Origin: Solitalea canadensis DSM 3403
GTDB lineage: Bacteria > Bacteroidota > Bacteroidia > Sphingobacteriales > Sphingobacteriaceae
DNA: 64,000 nt
Reading direction: 5' to 3'
Assembly (NCBI RefSeq): GCF_000242635.2
Contig: NC_017770.1
Location: 2,120,669 to 2,184,668 of the forward strand
In this document: positions 15,824 through 24,189 of the stretch, in pieces
Layout: every line of letters starts with the position of its first letter
Position numbering within the stretch: position 1 is the stretch's first letter
Notes under the pieces: model-generated
What the model was told of the DNA's origin: nothing
What the model saw: only the letters and a program-made list of their open reading frames with translations
Database searches by the model: none
Made by a program: the position numbers and the translations under genes

Positions 15824-17851
15824 ATGCGAATTCGTTTAAAAAACATTGCAGTACTTGTTCCTTTAGTATCTACTCTTGTAGTAAACGCACAAACAGCAAA
15901 GCCTGAACCAGCAGCATGCGATAGTGTTTGTCACCAGTTACAAGAAGTAACCATTACTGCAAAAAATAATATACATAACAAGTATTTCAAGCATTACCTT
16001 GCAAGTACTACTAGTTCCGTTGATGATATTATGGCCCGGTTGCCGGGTATTACCTTAATCAAGCGTGGTAATTATGCGTTAGAACCTACTGTTAGGGGTT
16101 ATTCTGCCGGACAAATTAATCTTACAATTGACGGAATGAAAATTATGGGTGCCTGTACCGACAAAATGGATCCGGCAACTTCCTACATTGAAACAGCTAA
16201 CTTAAAGCAACTACAACTGCAAACAAGTGGCGAATCATTACAATTTGGATCGAACATAGGTGGTTCACTAAATTTCAAATCACAGGAACCGGTTATTGGA
16301 GGGGAGAAGAAGCTTTCGGGCTTTATAGCAAGCGGTGTACAAAGTTCTGGAACACAAAACAACAATCAATTATTACTGAATTGGTCGGAGCAAAAGTTTG
16401 GTGCAAAACTAAATGCGACCTATCGTAAATCCGAAAATTACAAAGCCGGAAATAATCAAACAATACCATTTTCTCAATACAATAAATTTAACCTGAACCT
16501 GGCTTTTAATTATTTACTTGCTGATAATTCAACGTTAAAAACAGATTTTATTTATGATGATGCGTGGGATATTGGTTATCCAGCATTACCAATGGATGTA
16601 AAATCAGCAAAAGCAATCATTGGTGGAGTTACCTACCGGAAATATTTCTCCAATTCATTATTCGAATCCATCGAAGCTAAGATCTATGCAAATGCTGTAC
16701 ACCATGAAATGGATGATACAAAACGTCCGGATATTGCCATGCATATGGATATGCCGGGTAAGAATAATACGCTCGGTTCATATATTGAAACCTCAATCGT
16801 ACCCTTTTCGTCTCATCAACTAACAATTAAAGGTGATGTTTATACCACTTATTCGCAAGCAGAGATGACGATGTATGCAAACAATCTGCCGATGTATATG
16901 CTTACGTTACCTGATAACAGGAGAACAGCTGTTGGTATCTTTGTTAAAGATGATTGGCAAGTTGACAGGACTAAACTATTAACATTCAATGCAAGAGCGG
17001 AGTATACACAAACATCTCTTATTAGTGATTTAGGCTTACAACAGCAACAAGCGATTGGGCTTAAACCTCAAAAAGTGATGACAGATTGGTTAAAGAGTGC
17101 AGGTACTCAGTTTAACTATCGTTTTTTACCTAAAGTAAGTCTTTTAGCTTCATTGCAATATGCTGAAAGGGCTCCGGCATCAATCGAGTATTTGGGATAT
17201 TATCTCTTTAATCGTTATGATAATTATGATTATTTAGGCAATCCCGACATTAAAACTGAAACAGCTTTAAAAAGTGAATTAAAATTTCAATACAATAACG
17301 ACAAGCTGTTGTTAAGCCTGACAGGGTTTTATGATCGTATTAATCATTATATAACTAGTACTGTTTTAAAGGACTATAGCAGCATGACCGCAGGTGCCAA
17401 TGGTGTGAAAATGTATACCAATAGTGACTATGCAATTGTAAGTGGGGCAGAAGCAACTATTTTATGGCAACCTTCAACTTCGTTCGAGTTTATTGCTTCT
17501 TCAAAATATACACGGGGGAAAGATAATACCGGAATGCATTTACCCTTAATTCCGCCATTAAAGTTAAGCTCATCAGTTAGCTATTCACTTAAGAAATTAA
17601 AAATGGAATTGGAAAATGAATGGGCCGCGGCACAAAAAAATGTGAATCCTAATTTCGGCGAAACCCCGACTTCATCATGGTATATTATGAATCTTCGCCT
17701 GAAATATGACCTTAAGTTATTAAAAACCGATTTGGGACTAACAACTGGCGTTGATAATCTATTTGATAAAACCTATGCAGAACATCTTGACTGGGGGAAA
17801 ATTCCAAGAACCGGAAGGAATTTCTATTTGTCGGCAATATTGAATTTTTAG
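15824..17851 (+). CDS. nosA: NosA/OprC-like TonB-dependent copper receptor
   Basis: 675 residues: signal peptide (about 1-23, VVNAQ), plug domain (about 45-155) and a 22-strand barrel ending in an aromatic residue (NF). The plug contains GACTDKMDPATSY: Cys111 and Met115 form the CxxxM pattern that binds copper in Pseudomonas OprC and its relative NosA. Further Met/His clusters (HHEMDD near 293, MHMDMPG near 306) face what should be extracellular loops. OprC/NosA proteins import copper for the CuA and CuZ sites of NosZ, which fits the location inside this nos cluster. No classical TonB box was pinned down. Confidence 0.85.
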   Translation: MRIRLKNIAVLVPLVSTLVVNAQTAKPEPAACDSVCHQLQEVTITAKNNIHNKYFKHYLASTTSSVDDIMARLPGITLIKRGNYALEPTVRGYSAGQINLTIDGMKIMGACTDKMDPATSYIETANLKQLQLQTSGESLQFGSNIGGSLNFKSQEPVIGGEKKLSGFIASGVQSSGTQNNNQLLLNWSEQKFGAKLNATYRKSENYKAGNNQTIPFSQYNKFNLNLAFNYLLADNSTLKTDFIYDDAWDIGYPALPMDVKSAKAIIGGVTYRKYFSNSLFESIEAKIYANAVHHEMDDTKRPDIAMHMDMPGKNNTLGSYIETSIVPFSSHQLTIKGDVYTTYSQAEMTMYANNLPMYMLTLPDNRRTAVGIFVKDDWQVDRTKLLTFNARAEYTQTSLISDLGLQQQQAIGLKPQKVMTDWLKSAGTQFNYRFLPKVSLLASLQYAERAPASIEYLGYYLFNRYDNYDYLGNPDIKTETALKSELKFQYNNDKLLLSLTGFYDRINHYITSTVLKDYSSMTAGANGVKMYTNSDYAIVSGAEATILWQPSTSFEFIASSKYTRGKDNTGMHLPLIPPLKLSSSVSYSLKKLKMELENEWAAAQKNVNPNFGETPTSSWYIMNLRLKYDLKLLKTDLGLTTGVDNLFDKTYAEHLDWGKIPRTGRNFYLSAILNF

Positions 17852-17852
17852 G

Positions 17853-18160
17853 TTTTTAACCGCAGAGACGCGAAGGCGCTAAGTTTCTCTTTGTGACTTG
17901 GCGCCTTTTTAGGTTTTAACCGCAGAGACGCGAAGACGCTAAGTTTCTTATTGTGACTTGGCGCCTTCGCGTTAAAATTTATGAAATTTCTTTAGGATTT
18001 ACTCCAGAAACACAAAGGCGCTAAGTCTCTCTTTTTGACTTAGCGCCTTTGCTATAAATTTCTATATAGAGGTGAAGGAATATTTTAATCTGTTAAGACT
18101 TTAACCGCGAAGGCACAAAGTATCAAATTTCTTAGCGACTTGGTGCCTTCGCGGTAAAAA
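17853..18160. repeat. Four imperfect palindromic repeat units between convergent genes
   Basis: Units at about 17853-17912, 17913-17977, 18001-18056 and 18100-18160. Each starts like ACCGCAGAGACGCGAAGGCG and ends like CTTGGCGCCTTCGCGGT, so each can fold into a long hairpin (the last has CGCGAAGGCAC... GTGCCTTCGCG). They lie between the receptor gene (plus) and nosL (minus). Related single units occur at 28508 and 43208. This is a REP-like intergenic repeat family. Confidence 0.85.
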
Positions 18161-18162
18161 AA

Positions 18163-18594
18163 CTATTTCTTCCTTAACACCTTCACTTCTTCCCAGGTCA
18201 ATAAATCACCTTTAAGTTCCTGTTGCATTTTTGCGGCATCATCTTTGGAACTAAAAGCAGCAATATTTCCTCCCATAGGACTTTTAACGTTTTCTCCATG
18301 AAGAAAAACAGCCTCACGAGCACTGATGTAGCTACCGGCTTTAGAAAAATCAGTAACAAAATAAGAATCACTATGCTCAGGCTTCTCATTAGAATAATCG
18401 ATCATACATTCGGCCGAATCAAACTTAAACGACTTACCGTTTTTATTTAGCATTACAGCTCCGAACTTATTATCCATTATGGTCATTTTACAATGAACAC
18501 ATTCATCCGAACCATAATTAATTGCTTCGGGAGATTTGGCTGAGCAACTATACAGTAGCAGTAATAATACTACTCCAAGCTTATAATATTTCAT
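18163..18594 (-). CDS. nosL: NosL, copper-binding lipoprotein
   Basis: 143 residues. Lipoprotein signal LLLYSCSAKS, then the NosL core with DECVHCKMTIMDNKFGA (CxxCxM, Cu(I) ligands), FDSAECMIDY, and a C-terminal half typical of the family. NosL is a copper chaperone handing Cu(I) to the NosD/NosZ maturation path on the outer face of the cytoplasmic membrane or in the periplasm. Its start overlaps the upstream membrane-protein gene by 4 bp, so the two are co-translated; nosZ lies further upstream in the same unit. Confidence 0.94.
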   Translation of the reverse strand: MKYYKLGVVLLLLLYSCSAKSPEAINYGSDECVHCKMTIMDNKFGAVMLNKNGKSFKFDSAECMIDYSNEKPEHSDSYFVTDFSKAGSYISAREAVFLHGENVKSPMGGNIAAFSSKDDAAKMQQELKGDLLTWEEVKVLRKK

Positions 18595-19163
18595 CTTGTA
18601 GTTCTTTTTCTTTTAAATTCAACAAAACCAACGGAAATGGCAAGGAAAATTGAAGAAATTACCATCCATCCACCTGTATCAGGAAATGAAGCAGCTAAAA
18701 AGTTTAATAATTGCTTATAACCTAAAAGAGGTGGCTGATAAGCCATTCCCGGAACCTTAATAGCAGCCATAGGGTCTAGATTGTGTCCGTAATCATATTC
18801 CCAATGATAGAAATCAATTGCACCAACAACACCAAAAATCAGCAATAATGCAATCCAGGCATATAATAATTTTTTATTGTTTTTCCAGTAAGTGAGAAAG
18901 CCAAATCCAATTAAAATGGCCATTACATAAGGTAGAAGCTTAAATTCATAAAACTCTTCCACTATAATGTGTTTCATTCCTATATAATGGTTCAGTCCAT
19001 TGATTTTTTGCACATCGCCAGTAATATTATTGATCCAGATTTTCATTTCAAGTCCTTCTGGATACTGCGGTGCTTCAAGGGCTATTTTCCATAATGGGAA
19101 TATGTATGCTCCAAATAGTAAAAGAGTACATACCAGAACAAGCATTCGGGATGATTTTTTCAT
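18591..19163 (-). CDS. Polytopic membrane protein of clade II nos clusters
   Basis: 190 residues with about four to five membrane helices (about 8-24, 72-92, 98-116, 150-172). It sits between nosZ and nosL, the position occupied by a conserved membrane protein in clade II (Sec-type) nos operons, sometimes called NosB. The N-terminal periplasmic loop contains the pattern WINNITGDVQKINGLNHYIGMKHI, which I take as family-specific. The exact role is unknown; electron transfer or NosZ assembly are suggested for such proteins. Confidence 0.75.
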   Translation of the reverse strand: MKKSSRMLVLVCTLLLFGAYIFPLWKIALEAPQYPEGLEMKIWINNITGDVQKINGLNHYIGMKHIIVEEFYEFKLLPYVMAILIGFGFLTYWKNNKKLLYAWIALLLIFGVVGAIDFYHWEYDYGHNLDPMAAIKVPGMAYQPPLLGYKQLLNFLAASFPDTGGWMVISSIFLAISVGFVEFKRKRTTR

Positions 19164-19296
19164 ATCATTAAAATTTTAGCATAAAAGATATGCATACCAT
19201 AGAGAGCGATTAAAATAAATGAAGCTATGTGCAGAAAATGCTGCTCATAGCTTCATTTCAATAATTCATAAAATAAGTTTGAGCGCTTTATAGCAT

Positions 19297-21291
19297 CTAT
19301 TTCTTAGCTATTTCGTTTTTAGGAGCAGCATCACCTGTTCCGAATTTTAGTGCTACATTAGATCCTGCAGGAGAAACCCTTGCATAACCTTGCATTTCCT
19401 GGTGTAGTGCAGAACAGAAGTCTGTACAGTAGAAAGGAAATACTCCGGTTGCTTTAGGTGTCCATTTTATGGTTTGAGTTTCACCAGGCATAACCAGCAA
19501 TTCTGAGTTTTCAGCACCTTTAATTGCAAAACCATGTGGAACATCCCAATCTTGCTCAAGGTTGGTAACATGGAAATAAACCTCATCGCCTAATTTAATA
19601 CCTTCAATATTATCAGGTGTTAAGTGAGAACGAATTGCAGTCATGTACACATCTACACGGTTACCGTTTCTGGTAATCTTGGTTTCCTTCTCATTTTTAG
19701 CAGCGTAAGGGTGGTGATTTTCTTCCAGATTGTAGATTTTCTTCTGATTTTTAAGAATGATGTCTGCTGCACATGCTTGCGCATAATGCGGTTCACCAAT
19801 GGTAGGGAAGTCAAGCAACAGGCTCATTTTTTCACCTGTAATATCGATCAACTGAGCTGACTGAGTTAACTCAGGTCCTGTTGGCAAATAACGGTCTTTA
19901 GTAATTTTGTTAAGGGCAATAACGTATTTACCATAAGGTTTTTTATTATCACCACCAACCACACATAAGTGACCAATTGAATAATAAGTTGGAATTCTGT
20001 CGACTACTTCTAATGTTTTAAGGTTCCATTTTACAATTTCAGATGAAACAAACATTGAAGTATAGGCATTTCCTTTATCATCAAACTCGGTGTGAAGAGG
20101 ACCTAAGCCTGGTTTTTGTACTTCACCACGTAAAGCAGCTTCATATTTAATAACCGGAACAGCATCAAATTCACCTTCGAATGCTTTGTTTGCAATTGCT
20201 TCTGTTATTTTCTTGAAGGAGAATACAGGAATAGTAGCAGCTAATTTACCACTGGCAACAATGCTTTCTCCATCAGGACTAACATCAGCACCGTGTGGTG
20301 ATTTAGGACAAGGAAGGAAGTAAACGATGTCTTTTAGTTCTCTTGTATCAAGCGTTAATACTTCTTTCATTATGTTAGAAGTTGCACTATGCGTTTTTTC
20401 ATCATATTTGTTATGATAATAGGTCGCAGGCATTTTCTTTCCTTTTCCTTGTTTAATGTATTCCTCTGCTTTTTTCCAGTTTACAGCCATCACAAAATCT
20501 TTATCACGCTGGCTTGCATTTACTTCTAATAGCGTATTAGCTTGTTCAGAATTATAGCAAGTGAAAAACATCCATCCGTGAGAAACACCTTTTCCACTTC
20601 TTACCAGGTCATAATCGACACCCGGAACTAATAACTGGAACGCAAGGTTCATATTTCCATTTGCTTGATCAACATTTACAAATGAAAGAGCTCCTCTAAA
20701 GTTTTCTTTATAAGTACTGATCGGAACATCTGTATTGCCACCAATTGGAACGCTAAAACGAGTACCAGCTACCACATATTCAGTATTTTCGGTACAATAA
20801 GGTGAAGAGTGGTTACCTCCTGAGTTAGGTAATTCAATAATCTCTTCTGTTTTAAACGTTGCCAGATTAATACGGGCGATACGTGGCGTGTTATTTCCGT
20901 TAATAAACAACCAACGTCCATCATCTGCTCCGTCAGTTTTTGATAACTGAGGGTGGTGAGCATCATCCCAAGGAATAAAACCGTGAGACGTGTTTAACAT
21001 CGCTTTTGTTTCCTCTGAATAGCCCCAGCCATTTTCAGGGTTTTGAGCAAATACAGGAATAACTTTTAATAATCTTCCCGACGGCAACCCATAGGCAGCT
21101 ACCTGTCCGCTAAATCCTCCGGAAGCGAACATATAAACCTCATCTAACTTGCCGGGAGCAACGTATACTTTTTGTGCGGCATCACCTGAAACCACACTTT
21201 CTGCTTTTTTAGGCTTACATCCTGTCGCAAAAGTGACCGACAGCACTGCTGTCGCCATCATTAGCCGGGTGTAATTTGTAGAAATATTCAT
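19297..21291 (-). CDS. nosZ: Nitrous oxide reductase, clade II (Sec-exported)
   Basis: 664 residues. Reduces N2O to N2 in the periplasm. The N-terminus is a lipoprotein-type Sec signal (TFATGCKPKK) without a twin-arginine motif, the hallmark of clade II. A seven-bladed beta-propeller (about 50-530) carries the CuZ histidines (for example DDAHHPQLS, GGNHSSPYC, SPHGADVSPDG, GPLHTEF). The C-terminal cupredoxin holds the CuA site CTDFCSALHQEM near 622-633. Upstream in the same direction are a cytochrome c and an Rrf2 regulator; an inverted repeat lies in the 51-bp gap before it, suggesting its own controlled promoter. Downstream: a membrane protein and nosL. Confidence 0.97.
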   Translation of the reverse strand: MNISTNYTRLMMATAVLSVTFATGCKPKKAESVVSGDAAQKVYVAPGKLDEVYMFASGGFSGQVAAYGLPSGRLLKVIPVFAQNPENGWGYSEETKAMLNTSHGFIPWDDAHHPQLSKTDGADDGRWLFINGNNTPRIARINLATFKTEEIIELPNSGGNHSSPYCTENTEYVVAGTRFSVPIGGNTDVPISTYKENFRGALSFVNVDQANGNMNLAFQLLVPGVDYDLVRSGKGVSHGWMFFTCYNSEQANTLLEVNASQRDKDFVMAVNWKKAEEYIKQGKGKKMPATYYHNKYDEKTHSATSNIMKEVLTLDTRELKDIVYFLPCPKSPHGADVSPDGESIVASGKLAATIPVFSFKKITEAIANKAFEGEFDAVPVIKYEAALRGEVQKPGLGPLHTEFDDKGNAYTSMFVSSEIVKWNLKTLEVVDRIPTYYSIGHLCVVGGDNKKPYGKYVIALNKITKDRYLPTGPELTQSAQLIDITGEKMSLLLDFPTIGEPHYAQACAADIILKNQKKIYNLEENHHPYAAKNEKETKITRNGNRVDVYMTAIRSHLTPDNIEGIKLGDEVYFHVTNLEQDWDVPHGFAIKGAENSELLVMPGETQTIKWTPKATGVFPFYCTDFCSALHQEMQGYARVSPAGSNVALKFGTGDAAPKNEIAKK

Positions 21292-21310
21292 GACTTTTAG
21301 AATTAATAAA

Positions 21311-21335
21311 AATAAAGGTCTTTTTATCTTTTATT
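21311..21335 (-). promoter_or_regulatory. Nos-regulon inverted repeat, copy 3 (before nosZ)
   Basis: On the minus strand AATAAAAGAT, five bases, GACCTTTATT: weaker than the other two copies (three differences from the consensus arms, one base shorter spacer). It lies in the short gap between the cytochrome gene and nosZ. Confidence 0.5.
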
Positions 21336-21342
21336 AGATAAA

Positions 21343-21867
21343 CTATTTTGCACCATCATTTTGACGCAAGTACTCTAAAATATCACGCGCTTCATCATCC
21401 GAAACATTTTGGAAAGTCATTTGAGTTAAATGCTCTTCCAAAAGTGCTTTTGCAACAGGATCTTTTTTAGTCATTTCTTCAGGGTTGGTAATCATGTTCA
21501 TGATCCACTCAGGAGTACGGCGTTGGGTAACACCTTTCAATCCAGGTCCAACAATTTTCTGATCATCTACCTTATGACAAGCTGAACATTTGGCTTCAAA
21601 AACAGTTTTACCTTTGGTTGCCACATCTGATTTAAATGCCGCAACATCAACAGAAGTGAATTTTCCAACGCCTTTACTGTCGCTATGTTCATGAGTGTTT
21701 ACAGAAGCAGTTGCAGCGGTGCTTTCGGTAGCAGTGTTTTCTGCCTGGGCTGAAGACTCAGTAGTGGTTTGTTGATTACCTCCACATGAAGCTAAAATGA
21801 GAGAGGAAAGAAGCATAAAAGGAAATAAAGCCCTTTTACTCTTTTTTTCGGTTTTATGGATTTTCAT
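21343..21867 (-). CDS. Lipoprotein c-type cytochrome, likely electron donor to NosZ
   Basis: 174 residues. Lipobox LILASCGGN near residue 28, a low-complexity Ala/Thr/Ser linker (about 30-60), then a class I cytochrome c domain with the heme motif CSACHKVD near residue 86 and candidate axial Met in HLTQMTFQNVSD near 148. It lies directly upstream of nosZ in the same direction and 21 bp after the Rrf2 gene. Small membrane-anchored cytochromes are common in clade II nos clusters and probably deliver electrons to the CuA site. Confidence 0.9.
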   Translation of the reverse strand: MKIHKTEKKSKRALFPFMLLSSLILASCGGNQQTTTESSAQAENTATESTAATASVNTHEHSDSKGVGKFTSVDVAAFKSDVATKGKTVFEAKCSACHKVDDQKIVGPGLKGVTQRRTPEWIMNMITNPEEMTKKDPVAKALLEEHLTQMTFQNVSDDEARDILEYLRQNDGAK

Positions 21868-21888
21868 ATTACTTATTTGGTTAAAATA

Positions 21889-22332
21889 TTATTGATGATT
21901 TAAAATATTAGTGAGCACATTCCCTTCAGAAACAGCCACGGCCAATTCCTGAACAGTTTTGGTGGAAAAAAGCTTTACCAGCTGAATTTTAATCGGCTTA
22001 TAATTATCGTGAAGAGGGCAGGGGTGCGTATCATCACATTCTTTAAGTCCTAAAACACAACTGCTGAAAGGATTTGGTCCATCGATAGCAAAAACAACGT
22101 CCAAAATTGATATTGGTGATGCATTCTTCTCCACATAAAACCCACCGTTTGGACCTTTAGTTGATGAAACCAAACCTTGCTTAGAAAGCGTTTGAAGAAT
22201 TTTAGCTATAAAATGTTCGGGAGAGCCTGTTTCCTTGGCAATATCCTTTATACCTAATTTATTGCCGTCTTTGCTTTTGTAGACGATATAAATCAGTGCC
22301 CTGATACCGTATTCACATGCTTTTGAAAACAT
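21889..22332 (-). CDS. Rrf2-family regulator, NsrR-like
   Basis: 147 residues. Winged helix at about 1-65 (GIKDIAKETGSPEHFIAKILQTLSKQGLVSSTKGPNGGF) followed by the dimer helix and three cysteines in CVLGLKECDDTHPCPLH (spacing C-x6-C-x5-C), able to hold an Fe-S cluster. Such proteins sense nitric oxide (NsrR) or Fe-S status (IscR). Being the first gene of the cytochrome-nosZ-nosL unit and next to the NO-damage repair gene ric argues for NO sensing. It is the best candidate for the protein binding the shared inverted repeat. Confidence 0.85.
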   Translation of the reverse strand: MFSKACEYGIRALIYIVYKSKDGNKLGIKDIAKETGSPEHFIAKILQTLSKQGLVSSTKGPNGGFYVEKNASPISILDVVFAIDGPNPFSSCVLGLKECDDTHPCPLHDNYKPIKIQLVKLFSTKTVQELAVAVSEGNVLTNILNHQ

Positions 22333-22400
22333 TCTTATAGAGTTAATCTAAAATTATCGTAAATCTTCACAAAAATTACAGGATAAAAAAATCTTTTTAC

Positions 22401-23135
22401 CTAATTATTTAACAATTCTGCTTCTAGCAATGCTGCTTTTGGAAACAAGATATTGTTTTCTAAGTGTATATGAGTGTGAAGATCATTTTCAAATTCCTCA
22501 AGCTTCGCATATAGTACCATATAGGTGTTGCAGGCATGAGCAGGAGGGGTATAATCATTTGAAAGAGTTTTAATCTGTTTAGTAAGATCTCCAGCTGAGT
22601 CATGCTCAATTTCCATCATGTTAATTGGATTTTTAACAGTTCCAAAATGTGGAGTATTAGGAGCTGTTTGCTCTTTTTTACTTTTTACCAATTCTTTGAT
22701 ATAAGGGAATAATATGCGTTCCTCTTTTAATAAGTGAGTATTTAACTCAGCAGCTAACTCCTGTAATACTACTAATATCTTAATATTTTCAGGGTTGTGT
22801 TCACCATGCACACGAGCTACCTTTTGGCAGTATTCTAATAATAACGGCAACGATTCGTTCACATAATTATGGTGTTTATTTACAATATAATCAGCAAGGA
22901 AATCAAGTTCCCATTTATCGTAATTTTCAATTCCGTTATCAACTTGTTCTACAGCAAGCAAGGCTGATTTTAATTTTTCGAAGTCGATACCTTTATTCTG
23001 GCAAACCTGCTGAACAGATATTTTGCCTCCACAGCAAAAATCAATTCCATACTTTTTAAATACATCGGCTTTTCTATAATCCTTAGCCACCAATTCGCCA
23101 ATTGTTAGTTCGTTTAACTCTGATAAAGTATTCAT
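22401..23135 (-). CDS. ric: Di-iron Fe-S cluster repair protein (RIC/ScdA/YtfE family)
   Basis: 244 residues. N-terminal ScdA_N domain with GIDFCCGGKISVQQVC (about 30-45), then a hemerythrin-like four-helix bundle (about 85-240) with His/Glu ligands for two irons (HHNYV, HLLKEERILFPY, EHDSAG, HIHLENNILFP). Repairs Fe-S clusters damaged by nitric oxide or oxidants in the cytoplasm. It has its own promoter (TATATTTG -7 box at 23159-23166, minus strand) overlaid upstream by the perfect copy of the nos-type inverted repeat, so it is probably co-regulated with nosZ. Confidence 0.94.
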   Translation of the reverse strand: MNTLSELNELTIGELVAKDYRKADVFKKYGIDFCCGGKISVQQVCQNKGIDFEKLKSALLAVEQVDNGIENYDKWELDFLADYIVNKHHNYVNESLPLLLEYCQKVARVHGEHNPENIKILVVLQELAAELNTHLLKEERILFPYIKELVKSKKEQTAPNTPHFGTVKNPINMMEIEHDSAGDLTKQIKTLSNDYTPPAHACNTYMVLYAKLEEFENDLHTHIHLENNILFPKAALLEAELLNN

Positions 23136-23149
23136 ACTATTTTGTTTTT

Positions 23150-23166
23150 TTGACCAGTCAAATATA
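23150..23166 (-). promoter_or_regulatory. ric promoter -7 box with adjacent TTGAC/GTCAA palindrome
   Basis: Minus strand TATATTTG (23166-23159) matches TAnnTTTG. It partly overlaps the small palindrome TTGACTGGTCAA (23161-23150), which would lie around the transcription start. Confidence 0.55.
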
Positions 23167-23180
23167 AAGAGTTATTTTAT

Positions 23181-23206
23181 AATAAAAGACAAATTAGTCT
23201 TTTATT
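23181..23206. promoter_or_regulatory. Nos-regulon inverted repeat, copy 2 (before ric), perfect
   Basis: AATAAAAGAC, spacer AAATTA, GTCTTTTATT: ten of ten arm positions pair. It lies 46 bp before the ric start codon and 14 bp upstream of the -7 box, about where the -33 element should be, so a bound protein would block transcription. Confidence 0.75.
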
Positions 23207-23413
23207 TTTTATTTTGATTTATATCATAGAATAGGGGGCCTTTTAACACCGGAATTGAACTTTTTTATTATAGAAATAAAACGATCGACTACCTTAAATA
23301 ATGGATTATAACAGTACAGAGCCTTTAACGCTCTTTATATATACTTAAGCAGAAATTTATTCAGCTGAATTTTAACCTGATAGAACCAAAACTGACCAAA
23401 AGCATAAAAAATA

Positions 23414-23444
23414 TTTGCAGGTATGGCCTGTTTTTGTACTTTTG
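23414..23444 (+). promoter_or_regulatory. Promoter of tRNA-Ser copy 2
   Basis: TTTG, exactly 19 bp, TACTTTTG: a textbook Bacteroidota sigma-factor promoter ending 5 bp before the tRNA. Confidence 0.85.
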
Positions 23445-23449
23445 CCTCC

Positions 23450-23534
23450 GGAAAGTTGGCAGAGTGGTCGAATGCGGCGGTCTTGAAAACCGTTGACTGT
23501 TACAGGTCCGGGGGTTCGAATCCCTCACTTTCCG
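23450..23534 (+). tRNA. tRNA-Ser (anticodon TGA), second copy
   Basis: 85 nt and identical to the gene at 4431-4515: class II tRNA with a long variable arm and TGA anticodon. CCA not encoded. Confidence 0.97.
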
Positions 23535-23547
23535 CGAAAAAAATAAA

Positions 23548-23573
23548 AGCACCTCAAAAGGGTGCTTTTTTTT
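23548..23573 (+). terminator. Terminator of tRNA-Ser copy 2
   Basis: AAGCACC / GGTGCTT hairpin with a TCAAAAG loop and a run of T. Confidence 0.8.
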
Positions 23574-24189
23574 ATGGCCAAAGTGTGTTCTTTGATCAGG
23601 TGCAAAAGTTGTGGATTAAGGATATCATAAAATAATGCCGAAGTATAAGCAGAAGAGAAATTATAACTAAATAAAAATCTCGATCCGTTTATTCCGATCG
23701 GGACAATATTATTTATCTTCATTGAAGGCATTCTTTTTATCCTTTCTTTTTAAGATGGCATTCGCAATTATCAACTAGGTAATTGATGCTAATACGCTGA
23801 CGATTATTGCCCCTATTAACTCTTCCCCTAAGAGGTATTGAACTAAGGTTATAACTATTGCCATTAATAAAAAAATCTCAATATTTTTTCTTAAACCTCT
23901 TGGCGCCTCCAGGCTTGTAGTTCATCTAATATATTCATGTTCTTATTGTATATGTCAAATGTATTAAAGTGTAATTAAGCTTTATTCTAATATTGGTTCG
24001 TCAGGCGGTAATAGTGGTTTCCTTAATAATTTCATAATTAAACGTTTTTAGTAATGATTTATTTACTATAAGACAAATAAGTACCCTCTTAACCACTAGT
24101 CAATTATTATAACTCAGTAAGCGCCCTTACACGCTAAATCAGGGTGTGTTTGAGTTTATTTTTGTCTGTTAAATCAAAATAAATAATTT
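23574..24189. other. Gene-poor stretch after tRNA-Ser
   Basis: About 600 bp without a convincing gene. On the minus strand 23864-23775 could encode a 29-residue hydrophobic peptide (starting MAIVITLVQYLLGEELIGA), and other short frames around it look like remains of a slightly longer small protein, but I cannot support a gene. No repeat or promoter box stands out. Confidence 0.4.

Larger units (their letters stand above)
23405..23573 (+). repeat. Direct-strand copy of the tRNA-Ser transcription unit
   Basis: Partner of 4391-4560 in inverted orientation. Contains the -33 TTTG (23414-23417), -7 TACTTTTG (23437-23444), the tRNA and the terminator, all conserved. Confidence 0.9.

Noticed and set aside
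21889-22332. IscR rather than NsrR-like regulator
   Set aside because: The Cys spacing (x6, x5) does not decide it, but the nosZ and ric context favours NO sensing and no isc genes are nearby; kept as NsrR-like with no symbol.
22381-22402. Fourth copy of the nos-type inverted repeat upstream of the Rrf2 gene
   Set aside because: AT-rich sequence with only one recognisable half; too weak to claim.
11643-23135. Full denitrification locus
   Set aside because: Only the N2O reduction step and NO-repair genes are seen; no nitrate, nitrite or nitric oxide reductase gene is in the window.
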